Origin: Nemertoderma westbladi
Lineage: Eukaryota > Xenacoelomorpha > Nemertodermatida > Nemertodermatidae
Assembly: GCA_032718475.1 (NCBI GenBank)
Contig: JAUCBJ010006006.1
Coordinates: forward strand, 1-27,951
Length of the DNA stretch: 27,951 nt
Reading direction: 5' to 3'
Shown here: piece after piece, positions 11,701 through 22,160 of the stretch
How positions within the stretch are numbered: the first letter of the stretch is position 1
Layout of the letters: every line of letters begins with the position of its first letter
The notes under the pieces: model-generated
Databases searched by the model: none
The model's input: only the letters and a program-made list of their open reading frames with translations
What the model was told of the DNA's origin: nothing
Program-made: the position numbers and the translations under genes

Positions 11701-12031
11701 GTAGGTTGGGCTGTATTGGTCTAAGGAGGTACGATCGAACTCGTTGGGCGTAGTTGGTCCGTTGCTAAGGGACGGCGAGTAGCGTGGGATCCCGACAGTT
11801 AGGTTGGGGCTAGCCACACGGTAGGGTGTGTCGTGGTAGCTGTGCGCGACGTAGGGTGGGCCAACACTGTTAACACCAGGGTGATTGTGTTGGGGGTTAT
11901 GGTAACGTTGTTGGTATTGGGGGGCAGTGGTAGATGTAGTGGTGTAGTCTTGTGGTTCTCCTGGGTAGGGTGGAGGGGCGTCTGTATAGGGTGGTGCCGG
12001 TGCACTGATTGGAATAATGCCTTCAGGTAAT
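5716..12031 (-). CDS. sick: Neuron navigator (NAV/sickie), giant C-terminal exon
   Basis: This single 6,316-base exon runs from a tatttcag acceptor (AG at 12033-12032) to a TAG stop at 5716. The apparent start at 11817 is a GTG; the frame stays open for 71 more codons (LPEGIIPISAPAPPYT onward) to the acceptor. Positions below use the joined 2,317-residue model. Long Ser/Pro/Lys-rich region with an EB-binding SxIP motif in KSGIPSKN (about 495) and a repeated NAV-type motif GYLSDGD/GYLSDGG (about 10.13-10.24 kb). Coiled coil at about 1575-1650. Basic block KKKKKRGWLLSSF (about 1708). Second coiled coil with ETRLEALSAAHQLDQM (about 1776-1835). AAA+ domain with Walker A GPSGTGKT (2014-2021), Walker B-like VVVILDSLHR (D at 2078) and GTMN (sensor-1 position). 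It ends SSHIA. Family role: microtubule plus-end/cytoskeletal regulator of neurite growth and cell migration; in flies, sickie acts in Rac-cofilin control of axonal actin. No stop or frameshift breaks the frame. Confidence 0.95.
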
Positions 12032-12849
12032 CTGAAATATATTACAAATATAAAGATTAATAAATATTTAATATTATTAAGTTAATAATAATAATAATCA
12101 TATATTAATTAATATAAATTAATAAGAAATTTATCTACAAATATCAGCTCAAACTCCACGCAATGAGACAAACCTGTAATTCTGGGATCAGCAATTAGTG
12201 GATTTCATTTGTGAACAAATTGAGTTTTAAATTACTTCAGAAGATTCCCAAGTTCATGCACCTGCTATGTACTCTTTAGTCGAGCCTCTCATAACTTAGA
12301 GGAATTATACAATTTCTGATCTCCGCTTTTTATGTTTTTTTTCTGACCATAAATCTTCATGTCTAAATTCCAATCTCTCGTTTATTGTTTTGTTTTCATT
12401 CACCCGCATGTCTCTGTAATAAACCTTATTCACTAACCCGCATACTGAAATACCAAGAACTGAAATTTATGGTTGAAAAAAGTAAAATTTAGGGTCAGAA
12501 AAAGTACAAGAGTCATGAAAATAGTTAAGGTCAAGAAAAATATTTTGCGTAGTCTATAAGCATTTTGCAGATTCTCACGGTATCAGGTTTAAGGCAAGTG
12601 TGATATTTCATACATTGATTGGCTAAATCTGTTTAATGAACCTAGATTGATTGGCTTATCAGTCTATACAACACCTAGATTGATTGGCTTATCAGTCTAT
12701 ACAACACCTAGATTGATTGGCTATTCTATTTACTCAACAACACAACCCACATTGATTGGCTGTTCTGTTTACTTAACAAAGCAACCCACATTGATTGGCT
12801 GTTAGCACCGTTTTCGCCTCTCCTATAGACCGGTCGGCCACCCCCCGAC
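12032..12849 (-). other. Navigator intron (818 bp)
   Basis: Read on the minus strand it starts gtcggggggt at 12849 and ends atatatttcag at 12032. The donor GGCAG|gtcggg is the only GT near the end of the CH frame that leaves phase 2, which the 12031 acceptor requires; joined residues read PGAEGG-R-LPEGIIP. The rest of the donor (cgggg) is weak, so extra small exons or alternative splicing remain possible. The donor-proximal part holds a tandem repeat with inverted CCAAT boxes (12613-12800). Confidence 0.7.
12613..12800. repeat. Tandem repeat with six inverted CCAAT boxes
   Basis: TGATTGGCT occurs six times; ATTGGCT starts at 12618, 12650, 12683, 12716, 12755 and 12794 (spacings 32, 33, 33, 39, 39). 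On the navigator coding strand this is AGCCAATCA, which matches the NF-Y CCAAT-box consensus RRCCAATCAG well. Two sub-families exist: one with cacctagattg (32-33 bp) and one with caacccacattg (39 bp). Because 39 is a multiple of three, the repeat extends the CH exon's frame and adds a spurious NSQSMWV repeat peptide to the raw reading frame. Confidence 0.85.
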
Positions 12850-13487
12850 CTGCCGCCTTCCGCTCCGGGGAGACTTTTCCGTCTCTGGAGGTCCCCGCTA
12901 GCCGAGCGGGCGGGCGGTGCCGGAGGCCCGTTGTAGTCGATGGTGGGGGTCACGGAGAACGGGCGAGACGCGACGCCCAATGGCGAACCCGGCGCCGACC
13001 TACTGTGATGGCTGTCCGGCGTCACGCTACCACCGGTGGAACTCGATGTGGATCCCGCGCTGCAGCGTTGCTCTTTACGTAACTGCTGCGTGTAACGCGA
13101 GAGATTAAAAAACAACCCAAGAATCGATTTAAGGTTTCCATCCTTTACATCCAAAGCTGAAACTCCCTCTAAGTTTATCCCTTTAGCTGCGAGGTAATCC
13201 AAACAGTGTTCAATGTTCTCTAACATGTGAGTTGTACTCGAGGGCCGTGTGGTCACATCGGGGACCGTGTCGCGTGTCGCCGCCTCTATGACGTCAGCTA
13301 ACAACACCCCGTCGCTAAAGTCTCGCTGTAGATCCTCTATGAGATGGACTTTACCGGCCCGTTTTAGGTAATGGTTCGCCCAGTCCGTGTAGATGGATTT
13401 TATTTTGCTTTTGTTTTTGTCGTATTGCCCGAGCATCGTGTGGTGACCAGCGAAACATCCAGTCTGGTTGTTTTTCAACCGAGGCAT
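12850..13487 (-). CDS. sick: Neuron navigator, N-terminal exon with CH domain
   Basis: I place the start at the ATG at 13487-13485 (MPRLKNNQTG). It has A at -3, and the frame is closed by a TGA at 13532-13530. The longer open frame begins with a TTG, which is not credible. The exon gives 212 codons plus AG, splicing to A at 12031. Residues 31-138 are a single calponin-homology domain: SIYTDWANHYLKRAGK, the DGVLLADVIE motif, LDYLAAKGINLEG, and DGNLKSILGLFFNLSRY. It matches the CH domain of vertebrate NAV2/NAV3 closely; NAV1 lacks it. A Ser/Pro-rich linker follows (HSRSAPGSPL, RRKSLPGAEGG). An alternative is that a 5' non-coding exon splices in at TTCAAG|ACAC (first base 13509); the ATG would be the same. 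Confidence 0.92.
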
Positions 13488-14130
13488 TTTGTGTTTCGGG
13501 GAAATGTGTCTTGAATGATTTATCGTCAATCAAAATACATAATTATTATCAGATCATTGAGAAATTAATAATTGTTTAAATTTTAAGTGATCGTCCTAAG
13601 TAAAGTGAATAAATATAGTAATTCTTCAAATTAATTTATAATAATTTAATTAAATTTTAATGTAATTATTTTATTAAATTTATTTTCACACTTCATTTAA
13701 TACGATTCCTTATTTTGTTGAAATAGTAATATAAATGAATTGAAAAATTGAAATAAAATAATCTTGTAATATGTATTCGATAACTAAATTATACTAAATA
13801 AATATTGTAAATATTTTGGTATTATTTTATAATTATTTTAAAATATTAATATTATATTATATTATAATAATTAATATATTATTAAATTTGGGATATATTA
13901 ATAAATTTTGAAAAGTGAACTTTTCAGAGTTATTTTAGTAATTTTAATGTATAAATTAAGAGTTTGTATAATTTTAAATTTCTTGTGGTATTGTATTTTG
14001 TGCTGCCCTCCTTGTTCCTGTATGCTGCTTTGATGAGTTTATTGTTTTGGTTTGATTTATTTAGCCGTAGTCTAATCTGTTAATTTACCCACAAAGGGAA
14101 AAGAGTAACAAGTCAAGTCAAATATAATAA
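13488..14130. other. AT-rich upstream region of the navigator gene
   Basis: About 640 bases of extremely AT-rich DNA lie between the CH exon and the satellite. It should contain the promoter or a 5' intron end, but I see no distinctive core promoter: TATA-like strings are everywhere. No coding potential is visible. Confidence 0.5.
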
Positions 14131-16434
14131 CAAAATATAGATAGCAAAATAAAGATAGCAAAATATAGATACAACAAAATATAGATAGTAAAATTTAGAA
14201 ACCAAAATATAGATAGCAAAATATAGATAGCAAAATAAAGATAGCAAAATATAGATACAACAAAATATAGATAGCAAAATATAGATAGTAAAATTTAGAA
14301 ACCAAAATATAGATAGCAAAATAAAGATAGCAAAATATAGATACAACAAAATATAGATAGCAAAATATAGATAGTAAAATTTAGAAACCAAAATATAGAT
14401 AGCAAAATATAGATAGTAAAATTTAGAAACCAAAATATAGATAGCAAAATATAGATAGTAAAATTTAGAAACCAAAATATAGATAGCAAAATATAGATAG
14501 TAAAATTTAGATAGTAAAATTTAGAAACCAAAATATAGATAGCAAAATATAGATAGTAAAATTTAGAAACCAAAATATAGATAGCAAAATATAGATAGTA
14601 AAATTTAGAAACCAAAATATAGATAGCAAAATAAAGATAGCAAAATATAGATACCACAAAATATAGATAGCAAAATATAGATAGTAAAATTTAGAAACCA
14701 AAATATAGATAGCAAAATATAGATAGCAAAATAAAGATAGCAAAATATAGATACAACAAAATATAGATAGCAAAATATAGATAGTAAAATTTAGAAACCA
14801 AAATATAGATAGCAAAATATAGATAGCAAAATATAGATAGTAAAATTTAGAAACCAAAATATAGATAGCAAAATATAGATAGTAAAATTTAGAAACCAAA
14901 ATATAGATAGCAAAATAAAGATAGCAAAATATAGATACAACAAAATATAGATAGCAAAATATAGATAGTAAAATTTAGAAACCAAAATATAGATAGCAAA
15001 ATATAGATAGCAAAATAAAGATAGCAAAATATAGATACAACAAAATATAGATAGTAAAATTTAGAAACCAAAATATAGATAGCAAAATATAGATAGCAAA
15101 ATAAAGATAGCAAAATATAGATACAACAAAATATAGATAGCAAAATATAGATAGTAAAATTTAGAAACCAAAATATAGATAGCAAAATAAAGATAACAAA
15201 ATATAGATACAACAAAATATAGATAGCAAAATATAGATAGTAAAATTTAGAAACCAAAATATAGATAGCAAAATATAGATAGTAAAATTTAGAAACCAAA
15301 ATATAGATAGCAAAATATAGATAGTAAAATTTAGAAACCAAAATATAGATAGCAAAATATAGATAGTAAAATTTAGAAACCAAAATATAGATAGCAAAAT
15401 ATAGATAGTAAAATTTAGAAACCAAAATATATATAGCAAAATATAGATAGTAAAATTTAGAATCCAAAATATAGATAGCAAAATATAGATAGTAAAATTT
15501 AGAAACCAAAATATAGATAGCAAAATAAAGATAGCAAAATATAGATACAACAAAATATAGATAGCAAAATATAGATAGTAAAATTTAGAAACCAAAATAT
15601 AGATACAAAATATAGATAGTAAAATTTAGAAACCAAAATATAGATAGCAAAATATAGATAGTAAAATTTAGAAACCAAAATATAGATAGCAAAATATAGA
15701 TACTAAAATTTAGAAACCAAAATATATATAGCAAAATATAGATAGTAAAATTTAGAAACCAAAATATAGATAGCAAAATATAGATAGTAAAATTTAGAAA
15801 CCAAAATATAGATAGCAAAATAAAGATAGCAAAATAAAGATAGGAAAATATAGATACAACAAAATATAGATAGCAAAATATAGATAGTAAAATTTAGAAA
15901 CCAAAATATAGATACAAAATATAGATAGTAAAATTTAGAAACCAAAATATAGATAGCAAAATATAGATAGTAAAATTTAGAAACCAAAATATAGATAGCA
16001 AAATATAGATAGTAAAATTTAGAAACCAAAATATATATAGCAAAATATAGATTGTAAAATTTAGAAACCAAAATATAGATAGCAAAATATAGATAGTAAA
16101 ATTTAGAAACCAAAATAGAGATAGCAAAATAAAGATAGCAAAATATAGATACAACAAAATATATATAGCAAAATATAGATAGTAAAATTTAGAAACCAAA
16201 GTTTAGATACAAAATATAGATAGTAAAATTTAGAAACCAAAATATAGATAGCAAAATATAGATAGTAAAATTTAGAAACCAAAATATAGATAGCAAAATA
16301 TAGATAGTAAAATTTAGAAACCAAAATATATATAGCAAAATATAGATAGTAAAATTTAGAAACCAAAATATAGATAGCAAAATATAGATAGTAAAATTTA
16401 GAAACCAAAATATAGATAGCAAAATATATATAGC
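14131..16434. repeat. 14-bp satellite with 42-bp higher-order unit
   Basis: About 2.3 kb is built from the 14-mer caaaatatagatag and its variants. The dominant higher-order unit is three 14-mers (42 bp): caaaatatagatag twice, then taaaatttagaaac. A second block type inserts caaaataaagatag and a 16-base variant ending atacaa. Because 42 is a multiple of three and the minus strand lacks stops in phase, long overlapping minus-strand reading frames occur with a repeating VSKFYYLYFAIYIL peptide. These are a by-product of the period, not genes. Confidence 0.97.
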
Positions 16435-18005
16435 ACTTATATGGTAATAAAATTATATCCTATCCCAGAAGAATATTTTAGATTATTTAAAATATTATTA
16501 TTAATTATAAATAGTAATTACCGCATATTGGAATATGATAAAACAATGAATATAATAAATTATATATATATTACATTATTTAAAATGTATTAAGTAGTAA
16601 TTTATCCAAGTATCAAATATTGCCCCAAGAACATTTTTTCTAAAGTAAATAACATTTTAAAGTTTCTTCTCCTAAATCTGATATGGTGGTTCTTAAATTA
16701 ATTGACATTTTGCTTATAGCGTGTAAATTATTGATCCATTAACATAGCCGCTAGTGATAGACGGACGGACATTGGGTTGCAAGAGAATTGCGCATCTGTG
16801 AGAAGTTTGCAGCGAGGAAAGAGGCGAATTAGTAGCAGTAGTGTAGTGGGAGCCAACTCTCCCTACTACAGCGCTTCGTACATTGTAGTACGGAAAGATG
16901 CACACGCACAATGCGTAGTGAAGCATCCTCTCGGAGGCATTAACCACACCCGTAGCTAAGCCACTGCTTTTCTCTAGTTGGTTATCTATTGTACATAATA
17001 TATTCTATGCGGTAAGTTCAGTGATATTTAATTTGATGCCCATATTTGGAAGTAAGTATTTCCTTTAATTTCTGGTGCTATATTTCACTTAGCGGGGAAC
17101 CATTGGGAAACCTCCAAGTAATAAACTTAAAGAATACTACTTTTTTTACTTTAAACCCTAAAATCAAAAAATTCCCAAAATCTAAATAAATCTAACCAAA
17201 ACCAAAACAATACAGTACACGAATTAGGAATTGAATTCGCAGAAATTAAATTGACACTACCGGTATTATAAAACATTATTACATAAGATATTTAAAAAAT
17301 AATTAAAAATATACGTACATAAATAAATCTACAATTCGGTGAAAATCTGCACACTTCCATAAAACAATCCTATATACTCATAACATTTCAACATAGTCTC
17401 AAAAAAAGTATTAAAATATATTAATAATGTTGTACCTGTCTGCCTGTATTAGATCAATTTTTAGAAAATATTAAAGTGAATCAAAACATTAATAATTGGG
17501 GTAATTAAAAGCCTTAATATTTTCGTGTTATTTTTAAATCCCCCCGTCACTGCTGTGGGAATGAGTGGGGGCTTGGTGAGTTTTAGTTCATGAGAGAGCG
17601 ACCTAAAGCCACGAGTCCAGACGTGAACTACAAGTTGTGTTTGAGAGTAGAGCTCATTATCTATATGGAGTCTAGAGTCGGCCATATGTGAGCTTCGGTA
17701 ATCGGAAAGTCATTAGTTCGGTTTACTTTATGGCGGTAATCAGGGCATTGTAGGGTAGTAGGTATGTGTAGACATACAGGATGTTAGTTGGATTCAAATA
17801 GTTGTTATCAAAAATAACCACAAAATAGGTGGGGGTATACTTAGAGGAATGTGAATTCATATATAATTTCTCATAAATTACTGTATTCGTGTTGTTTCTT
17901 TATACAGAATATAGAAGACTATAAGAGGAATTGTTTCCTTTTAAATAAAAAAAACATTTAAAAAATGCTGAACTACGTATTGGAATGAAGGCTGATACTT
18001 CAAAT
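16435..18005. other. Non-coding DNA with a first-exon-like island
   Basis: Mostly AT-rich. An island at about 16740-17011 is richer in G+C and ends at a strong plus-strand donor (TATGCG|gtaagttc, GT at 17012). It carries a short ATG-free or non-family reading frame only. It could be an untranslated first exon of an unseen plus-strand transcript. Nothing else is recognised. Confidence 0.4.
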
Positions 18006-18008
18006 TTT

Positions 18009-18343
18009 AAGAGGGGGCGGGGGGGGGGGGGGGGGGTAGTGCTCCAGAGGACTGAAATAATAACCGATTACTCCCAACAATAAAACTCTAACCTATTCTA
18101 TTGACTTTAGTTTAAGTAGTTTAAATAACGTGCCACTGTAACCTGTTCTATTGTGTATAGTTTATTTTTTTGGTTAAAATAACGTGCCACTGTAACCTGT
18201 TCTATTGTGTTTAGTTTATTTTTTTGGTTAAAAATAACGTGCCACTATTTCCCTAAATTCATAAGATATTAATTCGAGATATTAATTCGCCGAGATGGGA
18301 TTTGCGTAAAGTCCCCCCCCCCCCCCCCCCCCCCCCCTGTCTA
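18009..18343. mobile_element. MITE copy with G/C-run ends and internal duplications
   Basis: The left end is G-rich (18 G's at 18019-18036) and the right end has 25 C's at 18313-18337 followed by TGTCT. The right end also carries GATGGGATTTGCGT, as the 27.6-27.9 kb copy does. The interior has three copies of ATAACGTGCCACT spaced about 54-55 bp (near 18125, 18179 and 18234), each preceded or followed by the AACCTGTTCTATTGTG block. The same block occurs once near 27.72 kb and partly near 0.52 kb. I found no target duplication here. Confidence 0.65.
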
Positions 18344-19837
18344 CTATAACTGGTAATGCATAGATTCAAATAGATCCAATCTCTATCTCTTTGAAGTTGC
18401 TTTGCTTTGTGGCTTTACCGCTCACCCAATGGCAACCATGTGTCATGCTTCAATAACATATGCTTGATGGGCGGTCACACTTTGACACATCCTCACAAAC
18501 GGAAATGAAATGCCAATGAATTGATCATTGCCTTTTCTAGAAGTATCTTAACTAATCATCTATACATATTTATATTACAGAGAAATATAATTTCAATTGA
18601 TACACGGGGAGATAGAATGATAATATTACATAAACACGCAGTAAATAGTATGTTCTTTCTTTCCCAAAAGGGTGCCTATATAATGTATAAAACACAGTAC
18701 AAACGAGGAGATACGAATATATATTTCGCACGCATTTAATGTATTATTTCCCCATGTAGATTGTAGATAATCCACGGCCAGCGCCATCAGTAAGTCCGCA
18801 GGTGTCTGTTATTAAATGTAATGAGTTTTATGTTGCACTAGACACTTTTATGTTGCACTAGAACGCATGAGTGCAGCATGACCTATTTGAAGTAACCAAA
18901 AATCATACGAATTCATTACACAATGCTATGGTATAGGCCTACTTCACATGACATGGACGAGTTTTGTTGCTTTTTAATGTAGTAATTGTAAGTATTGTTA
19001 GTTGTAGAATAAGGACAACATTTGAGGCTGTGGGTGTCAGAATAAACTATAAATAAATTTTTGTATTGAGCCTTGTCAATTTATAACGAATTTTTGGTCA
19101 CTTGGAAAAATAACAATTCCAACTTAAACGAAATAAATTACTTTAATTATAATTTAAAATTATTACGGTGTATAAAACATATTAGAAAACCAAATAACAA
19201 TGAACCAAAATTTACTTTATTTTAATTGTATTGCAGTGTTGCGTGAGCAGTAAAAAAACGTGTGTAAGATTGAGCCTATAGCGTGGTGCCCTGTTATATA
19301 AGAGTAGCATTCCCCTACCGGCTTGCGGCTACAGCATAGTTTTGGCGGTGGAGCGTGCGTGCAGGATTAACCGGCTAGTATAGGGAGATCCTTGCTGTGT
19401 GTGGCTGCAAGGAAGCACAGAGAGATTGATGATTAATACTGGGCTAGCTGTGACGATGCGAGTGCCTCGCGTTGGTTGGCTGAGGTTCAGTGCTACTAAG
19501 GTATGACTCATGTCCCCAGTGAGTGTGCCTGTAGTACTAAGAATTGAGCTAGCTAAACAGGCACTGCCTGTATAATGGGTTTGGATATAGAGTTTTATGG
19601 AAGGTAAGAGTTAGTTCCTGGCAGCTATTATCCCTGGCTCCTGTGGATTCGGTTCCTGAGCCCGGAGAGCCCCACAAGCTTTGTCGATCGATGTTTTTTT
19701 GCTTCTTTTGTTATATTTGTTTTTCATATTCAGCTATTGTTATCGGGCAAGAAGGAATGCAACGTAAGATAAGTATTTCGTATACAGTATTATTAGTATA
19801 GTGCACGTGTGGTGTTAATATACTGTAAATTTGTTTC
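18344..19837. other. Non-coding DNA with a possible TATA promoter and orphan exon
   Basis: No protein family is recognisable. A short direct repeat TTTTATGTTGCACTAGA occurs twice at about 18826-18864, and a TAGGCCTA palindrome lies at 18934. The 19290-19680 part is GC-richer than its surroundings and is described separately as a possible promoter and first exon. Confidence 0.45.
19294..19302 (+). promoter_or_regulatory. Possible TATA box of an orphan plus-strand transcript
   Basis: TTATATAAG lies about 30 bases upstream of a GC-richer segment (about 19325 onward) that runs to a good splice donor, TGGAAG|gtaagag, with GT at 19604. That layout is what an untranslated first exon looks like. The evidence is only spacing and motif, and AT-rich DNA gives many TATA-like strings. 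Confidence 0.3.
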
Positions 19838-20695
19838 TGGAAGGGTTTATTTCAGTAATGGTAGGGTTCATTTCAGTTTGTATTGTAATGGAGGGTCCAT
19901 TTCAGCTTGTATTGTAATGGAGGGTCCATTTCAGCTTGTATTTTAACGGAGGGCTCATTTCAGCTTGTATTTTAATGGAGGGTTCATTTCAGCTTGTATT
20001 GTAATGGAGGGCTCATTTCAGCTTGTATTGTAATGGAGGGCTCATTTCAGCTTGTATTGTAATGGAGGGCTCATTTCAGCTTGTATTGTAATATGGAGGG
20101 CTCATTTCAGCTTGTATTGTAATGGAGGGCTCATTTCAGCTTGTATTGTAATGGAGGGCTCATTTCAGTTTGTATTGTAATGGAGGGTTCATTTCAGCTT
20201 GTATTGTAATGGAAGGCTCATTTCAGCTTGTATTGTAATGGAGGGTTCATTTCAGCTTGTATTGTAATGGAGGGCTCATTTCAGTTTGTATTGTAATGGA
20301 GGGTTCATTTCACCTTGTATTGTAATGGAGGGTCCATTTCAGCTTGTATTTTAACGGAGGGTTCATTTCAGCTTGTATTTTAACGGAGGGCTCATTTCAG
20401 CTTGTATTTTAATGGAGGGCTCATTTCAGCTTGTATTGTAATGGAGGGTTCATTTCACCTTGTATTGTAATGGAGGGTTCATTTCAGCTTGTATTGTAAT
20501 GGGCGGGCTCATTTCAGCTTGTATTGTAATGGAGGGCTCATTTCAGTTTGTATTGTAATGGAGGGTTCATTTCAGCTTGTATTGTAATGGAGGGCTCATT
20601 TCAGCTTGTATTGTAATGGGCGGGCTCATTTCAGCTTGTATTGTAATGGAGGGCTCATTTCAGTTTGTATTGTAATGGAGGGTTCATTTCAGCTT
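19838..20695. repeat. 29-bp minisatellite, array A
   Basis: About 29-30 units of a 29-mer: gtattgtaatggagggctc followed by atttcagctt. Variants include gggttc, gggtcc, ttaacgg, tcacctt and a 30-bp form with gggcgggctc. Near the right end a block of four units (three 29-mers and one 30-mer, 117 bp) is duplicated; the gggcgggctc variants start at 20501 and 20618. The left end is degenerate. Array A is more diverged than array C. Confidence 0.95.
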
Positions 20696-20769
20696 GTGGG
20701 GCGAGCCACGAAGTTGGCGGAGCCTTAGCGAATTGACACTGTTAGGGGGTGGGTCAATTTATGCAAATA

Positions 20770-20838
20770 GTTGTCGTCGTCGTCGTCGTCGTCGTTGTCG
20801 TCGTCGTCGTTGTCGTCGTCGTCGTTGTCGTCGTCGTT
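20770..20838. repeat. (GTC)n microsatellite with GTT interruptions
   Basis: A GTC tract broken regularly by GTT lies immediately after the left subterminal block of element copy 1. The equivalent tract in copy 2 is 22454-22505, shorter and with fewer interruptions. Its fixed place in both copies shows it is part of the element. Confidence 0.95.
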
Positions 20839-20949
20839 ACGATTTTGACATGCTAATAACTTTGTCGGATTTAAAGCTGCCAAGTTGAAAATTTGTAGGT
20901 ATCAATATGAGCAAAAGTTGAGATTTTTGAGAGACTTTCAGACACCATC

Positions 20950-22160
20950 AGTGCAATGGTCTCCCGCTAGAGGGCCACATGTCTAAACATTAAATGGCCA
21001 CCCATTTCTTTGCTTTTAATCCGTTTAAGCTGAAACTTGGGAAGTATGTACTAGACCATTAGCTGTAAATTTCAAAGGAGGCTAATCTGTCTGCAGTTCT
21101 CCAGTCTGCCGCTAGAGGGCGAAATGTCCCGAATGTGAAATTATTCTTCCATTTAGTTGTTTATGATCTGATTACGCTGAAACTTGTCATATATGTACTA
21201 GATGACATCCTGAGTCTTTGTGTGGATTGTAATCGGTCCGAAGTTTTCCAGTCTCCCGCTAGAGGGCCACATGTCTAAACATTAAATGGCCACCCATTTC
21301 TTTGCTTTTAATCCGTTTAAGCTGAAACTTGGGAAGTATGTACTAGACCATTAGCTGTAAATTTCAAAGGAGGCTAATCTGTCTGCAGTTCTCCAGTCTG
21401 CCGCTAGAGGGCGAAATGTCCCGAATGTGAAATTATTCTTCCATTTAGTTGTTTATGATCTGATTACGCTGAAACTTGTCATATATGTACTAGAAGACAT
21501 CCTGAGTCTTTGTGTGGATTGTAATCGGTCCGAAGTTTTCCAGTCTCCCGCTAGAGGGCCACATGTCTAAACATTAAATGGCCACCCATTTCTTTGCTTT
21601 TAATCCGTTTAAGCTGAAACTTGGGAAGTATGTACTAGACCATTAGCTGTAAATTTCAAAGGAGGCTAATCTGTCTGCAGTTCTCCAGTCTGCCGCTAGA
21701 GGGCGAAATGTCCCGAATGTGAAATTATTCTTCCATTTAGTTGTTTATGATCTGATTACGCTGAAACTTGTCATATATGTACTAGAAGACATCCTAAGTC
21801 TTTGTGTGGACAGTAATCGGTCCGGAGTTTTCGAGTCTGCCGCTAGAGGGCGAAATGTAGGAAAGTGATAACCTTTGCGAATTCCTTGATCTTAATCTAT
21901 TTAAGCTGAATTTTGGAATATACAGTACCGGTATGTACTAGACCACATGCCTCGTCTTTGTGAGGAAGGTGATCGATCCGTAGTTCTTTAATATGCCGCT
22001 AGAGGGCTAAATGTATGAAAGTGAAAACCTTCCAACATTTCGTTATTTATGATCCGTCAATCGGAAACTTGGTAGATATGTAATAGACCATAGGATGTGG
22101 CTTTGTAGGGAAACTAATCCTTCCTTCTTCAGTTACCCAGTCTCCCGCTAGAGGGTTAAC
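20950..22160. repeat. 146-bp core repeats (292-bp dimers) with CCGCTAGAGGGC
   Basis: The motif (C/T)(G/C)CCGCTAGAGGG recurs at 20961, 21107, 21253, 21399, 21545, 21691 and 21837 (all exactly 146 bp apart), then at 21993 and 22142. Alternate units are more alike, so the first six units form three 292-bp dimers (20961, 21253, 21545) that are nearly identical. The later units are diverged. Each unit also has a GCTGAAACTTG block about 75 bases after the motif. Confidence 0.95.

Noticed and set aside
12726-12848. NSQSMWV-type repeat at the end of the CH reading frame as part of the protein
   Set aside because: It is read-through of the intronic CCAAT tandem repeat beyond the phase-compatible donor at 12850.
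12795-13108. Plus-strand frames opposite the CH exon
   Set aside because: Antisense shadows of the GC-rich Ser/Pro linker; no family match.
14113-16422. A run of overlapping minus-strand open frames of 77-206 codons
   Set aside because: They are translations of the 14/42-bp satellite in several frames with an identical repeating peptide; no start context or splice structure.
18521-18739. 72-codon plus-strand frame
   Set aside because: No ATG with good context at its head, low-complexity N-terminus and no recognised domain.
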